From JAAYAY01 sp964429355 (GTDB lineage Bacteria; Planctomycetota; Planctomycetia; Pirellulales; Thermoguttaceae): a stretch of DNA of 6,686 nucleotides. Positions 1 through 6,101 of the stretch are shown here, in pieces (the first letter of the stretch is position 1; every line of letters starts with the position of its first letter). Location of the stretch: positions 1 through 6,686 of the forward strand of contig CAYSCH010000471.1 of NCBI GenBank assembly GCA_964429355.1, written 5' to 3'. Made by a program: the position numbers and the translations under genes. Below the pieces are notes generated by a model. It had not been told where the DNA came from, searched no databases, and saw only the letters and a list, made by a program, of their open reading frames with translations.

Positions 1-1415
1 GGGTTCATGATGTTGTTCGGGTCGAGGACGGCCTTGATCTTCTCCACAACTTCGAAGGCCGGGCCGTAAAGTTCCTTCATCAAGCGGCCGAGCTTCAACC
101 CGATGCCATGGTGTTCGTTGAGCACGCCGCCGTTGGCCAGCGCCGCCCGGAGGCACAGATCCCAGATGTGGTTGTAGAGCTGCGCCGCTTCGTGGGGATC
201 GTCCGGGGCCTGCTCGATAATGAATCGCGCATAGAGCATGCAGCCCCACTCGTACCAGTGGGAGAAATGACCGATGTAACGGGCCATGGGGAACTGCTCT
301 TCGATGACCCGCTTCATCGCCCAGTAGACATTCTCGATGTTCGTGAAGGTGGCCACCGTGTCGAGGGTGCCGAAGGCCTGCGGCAGGCGGAACATGTGGT
401 TGGGGTAGAAGAAGTCGTAGCGGTGCTCCCACCAGCTTTCACCCGGTTCCCGGCCCAGATCCTCGTGTTTCTGGCGGCGGCAGATCTCGAGCGCCTTCTG
501 CATCTCCAGGTCGACCATGTCGGCATCGCCGTCGAAGCCAAAGACCAGATAGGCCCCCTCCCGATCCACTCCGAGAACCCGCTTGATCAGACGCCGCGTT
601 TCGGCCTCGTCGTAGAGCCGGATCACCGAGGGGCGGAGCCGGCCCGTCATGATGCCGCGGCCGGCCTCCATGGCGGCGTGCAGATTCTCGAAGACAAAGG
701 CGTGAAAACGCTGGGTTTCGGGAAGCGGGTGGATCTTGAGCGTGGCCTTGGTCATCACGCCCAGGGTACCCTCGGAACCGATGAGGAGCTGATTCAGATC
801 GGGGCCCGAAGCGTGGCGGGGAACCGGGAGGGTGTTGATGATCGTGCCGTCGGCAAGCACCGCCTCCAGCGATACAATCATGTCCTCGATCTTGCCGTAT
901 TTCGTCGAGAGCACGCCGGTTCCGCGGTGGGCGAGAAAGCCGCCAAGGGTGGCGCAGCCGATGGAGGCCGGTTCGTGCATCGTCGAGTAGCCCTCTTTCT
1001 CCAGGGCCCACTGCAGGTGCTGCATGATGATACCGGTCTCGGCCGTTACGGTAAGCGACTGCCGGTCGATCTCGATCACCCGGTCCAACTTCTTGGTATC
1101 CAGGACAATTCCGCCATACATGGGCAAGGCGCCTCCCTGCGAACCCGACCCGCCGCCCCAGGTGGTCACAGGAATGCGGTGCGTGTTGGCAATCCGGCAG
1201 ACGCGCGAGACTTCTTCTACCGACCGTGGGTGAACAATGAACTCGGGCGCAGGGCTCTTGCAGCCACGGTCGACCCACAGCTCGGCGATCCAGTAGTAGT
1301 CGCAGGAATAGGCGATCTTATCGGCATCGCCGGCGGAGATGTTCTGCGGTCCGACCACGTCGGCCAGCTCGCTGAAAATCATCTCGTAAAGGTAGCTTCG
1401 GTCTGATACGGTCAT
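1..1415 (-). CDS. FAD-linked oxidase, GlcD / alkyl-DHAP-synthase-like (3' end cut by window edge)
   Basis: This is a flavoprotein of the FAD-binding PCMH/VAO family (the COG0277 type). Such enzymes oxidise 2-hydroxyacids such as glycolate or lactate, or, in the alkyldihydroxyacetonephosphate synthase branch, exchange acyl for alkyl groups on DHAP. The frame is open from ATG at 1415 to the left edge (471 codons). FAD-binding motifs are TTWGGGSGSQGG (residues 84-95), the cover region GCATLGGFLAHRGTG (153-167) and GSEGTLGVMTKATLKI (213-228). The C-terminal half carries RPSVIRLYD (261-269) and NEHHGIG (433-439), resembling the His-rich active-site loop of alkyl-DHAP synthases. It ends at DPNNIMNP, the usual family terminus, so only a few residues are missing. 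An AAGGGGAG Shine-Dalgarno lies 9 nt before the ATG. No signal peptide or membrane segment is visible. The sugar-gene context favours a hydroxyacid oxidase over an ether-lipid enzyme, but the substrate is not readable from sequence. Confidence 0.9.
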   Translation of the reverse strand, partial: MTVSDRSYLYEMIFSELADVVGPQNISAGDADKIAYSCDYYWIAELWVDRGCKSPAPEFIVHPRSVEEVSRVCRIANTHRIPVTTWGGGSGSQGGALPMYGGIVLDTKKLDRVIEIDRQSLTVTAETGIIMQHLQWALEKEGYSTMHEPASIGCATLGGFLAHRGTGVLSTKYGKIEDMIVSLEAVLADGTIINTLPVPRHASGPDLNQLLIGSEGTLGVMTKATLKIHPLPETQRFHAFVFENLHAAMEAGRGIMTGRLRPSVIRLYDEAETRRLIKRVLGVDREGAYLVFGFDGDADMVDLEMQKALEICRRQKHEDLGREPGESWWEHRYDFFYPNHMFRLPQAFGTLDTVATFTNIENVYWAMKRVIEEQFPMARYIGHFSHWYEWGCMLYARFIIEQAPDDPHEAAQLYNHIWDLCLRAALANGGVLNEHHGIGLKLGRLMKELYGPAFEVVEKIKAVLDPNNIMN

Positions 1416-1465
1416 CCGCGTTTTCTCCCCTTGCCGCTGCAAAACAAGGAACTACCGAATTGCCA

Positions 1466-1520
1466 GTGAGCGGTAGGGCGCCAGCCCTCCGGTTCTGTCA
1501 TACTGCACGGCTCACGCCGT
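1466..1520. repeat. paired tetraloop hairpins, possible interspersed palindromic (REP-like) element
   Basis: Two short perfect stems lie side by side between the kinase and the oxidase. The first is AGGGC-GCCA-GCCCT (1475-1488), extended by CGG (1471-1473) pairing with CCG (1489-1491) past a one-base bulge. The second is ACGGC-TCAC-GCCGT (1507-1520), which reads with a GTGA loop on the transcribed minus strand. In addition GTGAGC (1466-1471) can pair with GCTCAC (1510-1515) as a competing outer stem. No T-run follows on either strand, so it is not a classical intrinsic terminator. The layout fits REP-type intergenic repeats, but only one copy is present here, so dispersal is inferred. Confidence 0.4.
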
Positions 1521-1539
1521 TCCCTAAAATCGCTAACGT

Positions 1540-1552
1540 ATTGTCGTACAAT
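1540..1552. promoter_or_regulatory. inverted repeat ATTGT-N3-ACAAT, possible operator
   Basis: The 13-bp sequence ATTGTCGTACAAT has perfect 5-bp arms around a 3-bp centre. It lies 125 bp upstream of the FAD oxidase start, in an AT-richer part of the gap. A second, non-concentric pair, CCTAAA (1523-1528) and TTTAGG (1555-1560), flanks it. The size and symmetry are compatible with a dimeric repressor site (GntR or LacI type). No convincing -35/-10 pair could be placed nearby, and a chance palindrome of this size is possible. Confidence 0.2.
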
Positions 1553-1609
1553 GGTTTAGGATCGCTCCAAGTTGGTTGTCGGGCGGTCGGGCAGACTGAC
1601 AGACCTGTC

Positions 1610-3136
1610 CTACGCCGGTGGCAGGGCAGCGGCAAGTTCAGTGTAGGTTGGCGCCAGTGCGTCGTGAATCTGGCAGTAAAGGGCGAACAGGCGTGCGTAG
1701 GTTTCTGTGTTCTTGAGGTTCGGCTCGATACAATCGCGGACGTGGGTGCAGGCCCTGACGGCCTCGGCCTCGCTGGCAAAGTGTCCCACACCCACGCCGG
1801 CCAGAAGGGCCGCGCCGAATGAGGCGTCGCAGCCGGTCGGGCGGATCACGGGCCGGGCAAAAATGTCACTGATGATCTGGCTCCACAGCGGGCTCTTCGC
1901 CCCGCCGCCGATCAAGCGGATCTCGTGAACCGGGAGGCCCAACTCGACGATCGTACGGAAGCAGTCGCGGAGGGAGTAGGCCACCCCTTCGAGCAACGCA
2001 CGTTGAAAATGGGCCTTCCCGTGGCGCATCGTGGCCCCCACAAAGCTGCCGCGCAGGTTTGCATCCCAGTAGGGTGCCCGTTCGCCAAGGAGATAGGGGT
2101 GAAAAAACATCCCTTCCGATCCCGGCGGAATACGGGCCGCCTGCTCGTGCATCAGGGCATAGATGCTCCTGCCCTGCTCCTGGGCACGGACGCGATCTTC
2201 ACCGCAAAACATGTCGCGAAACCAGCGTTCGGCCGACGCGGCCGTGTTGGTGGCCACCACCGTGTACCACAACCCGGGGATCACGTGCGAGTAGGTCAAG
2301 GTCCGCGGATGGGGGTGCGGCTCGGCCGTCATTACATTGACATTGCCCGCCGTGGCCAGCTTCAAAATCATCTGGCCGGGCTCGATGGCCCCTGCCGCGT
2401 AGTCTTCAATGGCCGAGTCGGAGCAACCGGCCACGACCGGCGTTCCTTTTGGCAGGCCCGTCGCTTCGGCAGCCTCGCCAGTCACGGAACCAACCACATC
2501 GATCGGCCTGACCAGCGGTGGGAGGCACTCGATCGGCAGTCCGATCAAACCGCAAAGTTCGGGTGACCAGCGGCGCTCGTGCATGTCGTACAACAAACTG
2601 CCCTGGGCCTCGATGTGGTCGGTCTCCCAGGTGCCGGTGAGCCGATAGCGGACGTAGTCCTTGGTGAACAAGATGCGGACCGTGCGGGCGAGAACCTCGG
2701 GCTCGTTTTCACGGACCCAGAGGAGCTGTGGCAAGGTCCAGGTCGGAGTTGGCTTCTGGTAGGCCCTCTTGAAGATCCCCTGGCCGGCCTCATTCTCCAG
2801 TCGGGCGGCCTGGGCCACGCTTCGCTGATCGGTCCACATGATCGCCCGTCGCAAAGGGCGGAAATCCCCGTCGGCCAGCACGGCGTTGTGGGTCGAGCCG
2901 TCGAGACTCAAGGCGGCGATCTGGTTCCCACAGCACGTTCCGCGGGCGAAGACCTCTCGCAGCAGCCGGCAAACGACCGCGTACCACTCGTCGGGATTCT
3001 GCTCCGACCAGCCCGGATGGGGACGAAATGTCTGGTACTCACCGAACGCTTCGTCGACGACACGTCCCTGCCGATCGATCACCGTGATCTTGCAGCCGCT
3101 CGTGCCAACGTCGATTCCCAGCAATAGTTCGCCCAT
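1610..3136 (-). CDS. FGGY-family carbohydrate kinase (xylulokinase/gluconokinase-like)
   Basis: This is an ATP-dependent sugar kinase of the two-domain FGGY family (hexokinase/actin fold), cytosolic, 508 aa, the normal family length. The N-terminal phosphate-binding loop is GIDVGTSGCK (residues 7-16). A substrate-side motif MWTDQRS lies at 100-106. GCSDSA (237-242) supplies the likely catalytic Asp240. GERAPYWD (351-358) and the adenosine-binding GGGAKSPLW (410-418) complete the set. The GCSD catalytic loop differs from the GGGDN typical of XylB, so xylulose is not assured as substrate; a ketose or an aldonate is equally possible. I chose ATG at 3136 because the G-loop then starts at residue 7 and GGGGAG lies 10 nt upstream. 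A GTG at 3160 is in frame and overlaps the stop of the upstream isomerase as GTGA, adding eight residues; it has no good Shine-Dalgarno. Either way translation is probably coupled to the IolB gene. Confidence 0.93.
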   Translation of the reverse strand: MGELLLGIDVGTSGCKITVIDRQGRVVDEAFGEYQTFRPHPGWSEQNPDEWYAVVCRLLREVFARGTCCGNQIAALSLDGSTHNAVLADGDFRPLRRAIMWTDQRSVAQAARLENEAGQGIFKRAYQKPTPTWTLPQLLWVRENEPEVLARTVRILFTKDYVRYRLTGTWETDHIEAQGSLLYDMHERRWSPELCGLIGLPIECLPPLVRPIDVVGSVTGEAAEATGLPKGTPVVAGCSDSAIEDYAAGAIEPGQMILKLATAGNVNVMTAEPHPHPRTLTYSHVIPGLWYTVVATNTAASAERWFRDMFCGEDRVRAQEQGRSIYALMHEQAARIPPGSEGMFFHPYLLGERAPYWDANLRGSFVGATMRHGKAHFQRALLEGVAYSLRDCFRTIVELGLPVHEIRLIGGGAKSPLWSQIISDIFARPVIRPTGCDASFGAALLAGVGVGHFASEAEAVRACTHVRDCIEPNLKNTETYARLFALYCQIHDALAPTYTELAAALPPA

Positions 3137-3146
3137 TGCCACCTGG

Positions 3147-3152
3147 CTCCCC
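3147..3152 (-). promoter_or_regulatory. ribosome-binding site of the FGGY kinase
   Basis: GGGGAG on the minus strand stands 10 nt before the ATG at 3136 and downstream of the alternative GTG start at 3160. It supports the internal ATG as the true start. The site lies just past the stop codon of the upstream IolB gene. Confidence 0.5.
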
Positions 3153-3156
3153 AGCT

Positions 3157-3948
3157 TCACCCTTGCGCCACCCAGCGGTGAACCGGGTCCTGGCGGGAAA
3201 TGAACTTGCGCAGTGCGCCGGCCATGATCCAGAGGTAGTACATCCTGTAACCCGGCGCGGCGACCACCGGATGATAGCCTCTGGGGAGCAACGTGGTGTC
3301 GTTGTGCTCGAAGGTCAATGTCTCGTCGATGGAGCGGTCGTCGGTGTAGAGCTTCTGGATACCGAAGCCGCCGGGGCGATCGAAGCGGAAGAAGTAGATC
3401 TCTTCCATGTTGACCTCGTCGGGCAAAGCATCCTCATCATGGCGGTGGGGCGGAAAACTGGCCCAATTGCCAGGCGGAACGATGGCTTCGCCGATGAACA
3501 GGTAATGGGCCGGCACGCCTTCGTCGACCATCAGGTACGCGGTCCGAGTCCAGTTGTCTTTGCCGATCGTCACTTCCTTGACCGCGTCGGGGCCGATGAC
3601 TCGCGGCGAGCCGGTGCGATCGGAACCGGCGCGGCAGACCGCCACCTCCAGATCCGTGGCAGCTTCGACCGTGTAGCCATTGCCCCCCGGGAGATAGACC
3701 GTGGTGGCCTTGCCGGAGAAGACGTCGCCCCGCCGGCCGAGGTTCTCAAACGCGAAAGAGTCGCCCCGCACGGCGCAAGAGCCGCTGAGGATGACCAGGG
3801 CGGTTTCTTTGGCCTCGGGGTCGCCCGTATAGCTCTCGCCCGCCGCCAGGCAAAGCATGTCGAAATAGGTCCGCTCCAGGTCGGCATCGCCGGGCCTCAC
3901 GATCTCGGTCAGCCCCGGCGTGGGAGTCCAGGTGCGTTTATACTTCAT
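3157..3948 (-). CDS. iolB: 5-deoxy-glucuronate isomerase (IolB/KduI family)
   Basis: This 263-aa protein belongs to the bicupin KduI/IolB family. Characterised IolB isomerises 5-deoxy-D-glucuronate to 5-dehydro-2-deoxy-D-gluconate in myo-inositol degradation; KduI acts on 5-keto-4-deoxyuronate. The sequence follows the IolB pattern: VPPGNWASFPPHRHD (157-171), MEEIYFFRF (181-189), GFGIQKLYTDDRSIDE (194-209) and LPRGYHPVVAAPGY (221-234). Expected metal ligands are His168, His170, Glu182 or Glu183, and His226, as in the KduI/IolB cupin site. Length is close to typical IolB, so the gene is complete. The ATG at 3948 has GGAAGG 9 nt upstream, inside the end of the preceding isomerase gene, from which it is separated by 6 bp. 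No other inositol gene (iolC, iolD, iolE, iolG, iolJ) is in the window, so the enzyme may act on another uronate or sugar. Family assignment is strong; the substrate is less sure. Confidence 0.88.
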   Translation of the reverse strand: MKYKRTWTPTPGLTEIVRPGDADLERTYFDMLCLAAGESYTGDPEAKETALVILSGSCAVRGDSFAFENLGRRGDVFSGKATTVYLPGGNGYTVEAATDLEVAVCRAGSDRTGSPRVIGPDAVKEVTIGKDNWTRTAYLMVDEGVPAHYLFIGEAIVPPGNWASFPPHRHDEDALPDEVNMEEIYFFRFDRPGGFGIQKLYTDDRSIDETLTFEHNDTTLLPRGYHPVVAAPGYRMYYLWIMAGALRKFISRQDPVHRWVAQG

Positions 3949-3954
3949 GGCAGT

Positions 3955-5310
3955 CTACCTTCCGTCTACGTCGATGGTTCCCATGTCAAGCCACTTGGCC
4001 ATGAGGCGAAGCTCGGGCCGGATATCGGCATGGACAATCACGTAGTGGTGTTCCATGCCTTCGTCAAGAATGATCTTCAGGAGCCGGCGCACGGGTGTGT
4101 CGAAGCGGATGCCAGCCGGATTGCCGCGGAGAATCGGGCCGGTGTCCACAGCCTCGCCTCCGGCGAAGAACAGACGGAGCCCCTCGGGACCGACTCCCAA
4201 CCTGGCCATCGTCGTCGGTGCGCCGCCGCGGACGGGAAACGTGAAGGCCACGCCCGTCTTGCCGCCGCCCCCCACGCTGGGGTGTTTGCAGACAGCCAGG
4301 CCGTGTGCCTCCGAGGCCAGGCAAGTGGGGGCGGCGCCGCAATGCCAGCCGATGCCCACGTTTTTCTCTTCGTCGATCGCAACGAAGTCCGCGAACATCG
4401 GCGTCTTGCCGGTGAGGAAGTTCTCCATGAGCATCGTCACGGCACCGTAGACATCCCCTTCGCAACTGGCGATCAGGCCATCGTCGTTCAGGCGGCTGAT
4501 CGACCAGCAGGCCGCCACGCCGTAGCTGTCGGGAAACTCGGGCCAGCACTTCACCGCCAGTGAGTCCAGGCGGTACTTGGCCGCCAGGCCCTTGAGGGCC
4601 AGATACAGGGCGGCCGCCTTGTCGAATTCTTCTGCGTCGACCTCCACGGAGCAGGCCTCCCCACGCCCCGCCTCGACGACGGCCTTGCGCTCGGCCGGAT
4701 CGGTCTTGGCTGCCGCCTCGTAGACCTCGGCCAGCGAGATGTGGTGAACCTCCACGCCCAGCCGGCGGCGGAGTTCCAGTTCGTCGCAGTTCGACGTGTA
4801 GAAACCGGGCACGCGATACCCAACCAGGCCCAGACGCATCCTCCGCAGCCGGCGCAGGCAATGGAACGTGCGAAACAGCATCTCCAGTTCTGCGGGAGCT
4901 TCTTCCGGAAGGCAGAACAGCGTTTCGTACTTCCTTCCCAGACGCATGAGCGTGTGGGCATTCATGTTGATCCCGCAAAGCGAGTTCGACCGCAGGCGGG
5001 TCCCGTTGAGCGATGGCTCCGGAACTCCCCAGAGCACGATCGGCACCTGCAACCGGTCGGCCAGCAGCGGCATGAGCGCTCCCAGCGAGAACGTGCCGTA
5101 TTGGATGAGTACCACATCGACCTGCTCGCTGGTGAAGTGCGCCGCCAGGGCCTCCGCGTCCTGCTCGGTCACGGTCAAGCCTTCAAGGTGAACCACTTCG
5201 ATATCCATCGTCGCCAGGGCCTTGAGAGAACGTTCGAAGAGTTCCCTGGCATACTCGCCATCAAAGGTCAGTCGGGCCAGGCAAGCGTAGCCCACACGTA
5301 ATTTGCCCAT
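3955..5310 (-). CDS. L-fucose/L-arabinose isomerase-family sugar isomerase
   Basis: This 451-aa protein resembles the L-fucose isomerase-related family (COG2407 type), metal-dependent cytosolic enzymes interconverting aldoses and ketoses. The N-terminal Rossmann-like part has VDVVLIQYGTFSLGALMPLL (64-83) and VPIVLWGVPEP (89-99). The C-terminal part holds LAVKCWPEF (251-259), SCEGDVYGA (282-290), PMFADFV (304-310), GWHCGAAP (321-328) and EHHYVIVHAD (420-429). By analogy with FucI and AraA, Glu284, Asp308 and His323 are the likely metal/catalytic residues, with a His of the 421-422 pair contributing. It is shorter than E. coli FucI (about 590 aa) and AraA (500 aa), as is common in this divergent group, so a specific sugar cannot be named. 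I chose ATG at 5310 because GGAGGAG stands 9 nt upstream. An in-frame ATG at 5334 overlaps the transaldolase stop (TGATG) and would add eight residues. It is followed 6 bp later by iolB. Confidence 0.85.
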   Translation of the reverse strand: MGKLRVGYACLARLTFDGEYARELFERSLKALATMDIEVVHLEGLTVTEQDAEALAAHFTSEQVDVVLIQYGTFSLGALMPLLADRLQVPIVLWGVPEPSLNGTRLRSNSLCGINMNAHTLMRLGRKYETLFCLPEEAPAELEMLFRTFHCLRRLRRMRLGLVGYRVPGFYTSNCDELELRRRLGVEVHHISLAEVYEAAAKTDPAERKAVVEAGRGEACSVEVDAEEFDKAAALYLALKGLAAKYRLDSLAVKCWPEFPDSYGVAACWSISRLNDDGLIASCEGDVYGAVTMLMENFLTGKTPMFADFVAIDEEKNVGIGWHCGAAPTCLASEAHGLAVCKHPSVGGGGKTGVAFTFPVRGGAPTTMARLGVGPEGLRLFFAGGEAVDTGPILRGNPAGIRFDTPVRRLLKIILDEGMEHHYVIVHADIRPELRLMAKWLDMGTIDVDGR

Positions 5311-5319
5311 CGAATGGAT

Positions 5320-5326
5320 CTCCTCC
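5320..5326 (-). promoter_or_regulatory. ribosome-binding site of the sugar isomerase
   Basis: GGAGGAG on the minus strand, a near-perfect Shine-Dalgarno, lies 9 nt before ATG 5310 and in the 23-bp gap after the transaldolase stop. It favours 5310 over the upstream in-frame ATG at 5334, which has a weaker AAGGG about 7 nt away. Confidence 0.6.
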
Positions 5327-5333
5327 ATACCCA

Positions 5334-5987
5334 TCAGGTGCCCTTGACCGGCACTTTCTTCCAGTCTTCCAGGAACTGCGCGATCGCCTTGTCGGTCATC
5401 GGGTGTTCGTACAACTGACGCATGATATCCAGCGGCATGGTCGCCACGTGGGCCCCGGCAAGGGCCGACTCGAGAACGTGGGCCGGATGGCGGAGCGCGG
5501 CGGCGAGAATCTGGGTCCCGTAGCCGTAATTGTCGTAGATCGTCTTGATCTGGTGAATCAGTTCGATGCCGAAATGGCCGATCAGGTCGAGCCGGCCCAC
5601 GAAGGGGCTGATGTAGGTGGCGCCGCACTTGGCCGCCAGCAGGGCCTGCATGGCCGAGAAGTTGACCGTTACGTTCGTCTTGATCCCCTCCGCCGTCAGC
5701 CGTTTGACGGCCTTGAGTCCCTCTCGCATGATCGGCACCTTGATCACCACGTTGTCGGCTATGGCCGCCAGGCCCCGAGCTTCGGCCACGATCTCGTCGG
5801 CATCCAGGGCGATGCATTCGAGGCTCACCGGCCCCTCGACGATGCGGCAGATCTCCTCATACAACTCCCGAGCCGGGCGGCCCGTACGCGAGACGTGGGT
5901 GGGGTTGGTGGTCACACCGTCAAGAATTCCCCAGCTCTTGACCTCTTCGATTTCTTCAATGAACGCGGTGTCGAGAAAGAGTCTCAT
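5334..5987 (-). CDS. tal: transaldolase, small single-domain (TalC/FSA-like) subfamily
   Basis: This 217-aa class I aldolase-fold enzyme transfers a dihydroxyacetone unit between sugar (phosphates) through a lysine Schiff base in the cytosol. Visible landmarks are LFLDTA with Asp6, TTNPT with Asn28 (26-30), the Schiff-base Lys83 in NVVIKVP (79-85), NVTVNFS (105-111), SPFVGRLD (127-134) and MPLDIM (184-189). The E. coli fructose-6-phosphate aldolase FSA has Gln and Tyr where true transaldolases have Glu and Phe; here the matching residues are Glu57 (VSLEC) and Phe129, favouring transaldolase. Arg132 matches the FSA phosphate-binding arginine, but the Ser expected in the AAS(I/F) motif is Ala164 (LAAALRHP). 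Met87 also replaces the Thr usual after the Schiff-base KVP. AAGGA lies 10 nt before the ATG. It is the first clearly operonic gene, with its stop 23 bp before the isomerase start. Family is clear; the donor sugar is not. Confidence 0.92.
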   Translation of the reverse strand: MRLFLDTAFIEEIEEVKSWGILDGVTTNPTHVSRTGRPARELYEEICRIVEGPVSLECIALDADEIVAEARGLAAIADNVVIKVPIMREGLKAVKRLTAEGIKTNVTVNFSAMQALLAAKCGATYISPFVGRLDLIGHFGIELIHQIKTIYDNYGYGTQILAAALRHPAHVLESALAGAHVATMPLDIMRQLYEHPMTDKAIAQFLEDWKKVPVKGT

Positions 5988-6101
5988 AGGTACGGTTTCC
6001 TTGGATGAATCGGTTCAGGAATATTGTCTCGCAACCATGCGGGAATGGCTGAAGTATCTTGATGGCCACACGGATCGGAGCTGCGCATGCAGACGAAGGG
6101 A

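Noticed and set aside
108..1406. A 432-codon plus-strand open frame
   Set aside because: It is antisense to the FAD oxidase, whose minus-strand reading shows clear FAD-binding motifs. Long antisense frames are expected in GC-rich genes, and this translation shows no family motif.
1598..1609. GACAG-AC-CTGTC palindrome just after the kinase stop codon, as a terminator
   Set aside because: The 5-bp stem has a 2-base loop and no T-run on either strand, so it cannot be called an intrinsic terminator.
3157..3948. Calling this gene kduI (5-dehydro-4-deoxyuronate isomerase)
   Set aside because: The motifs around the cupin metal site (VPPGNWASFPPHRHD, YTDDRSIDE, GYHPVVAAPGY) match IolB more closely than KduI.
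3136..4563. A 475-codon plus-strand open frame
   Set aside because: It is antisense to IolB and the isomerase, both with recognisable motifs; its own translation is not protein-like.
3955..5817. A 620-codon minus-strand open frame running through the isomerase and into the transaldolase region, which could suggest a fusion protein
   Set aside because: The part above about 5334 is in a different frame from the transaldolase and reads as low-quality Arg/Gly-rich sequence. The isomerase has its own ribosome site and ATG at 5310.
5988..6101. Promoter or terminator in the gap between the oxidoreductase and the transaldolase
   Set aside because: Only 4-bp-stem hairpins (such as CTGC-GCAT-GCAG) and weak -35/-10 resemblances are present; nothing stands out from chance.
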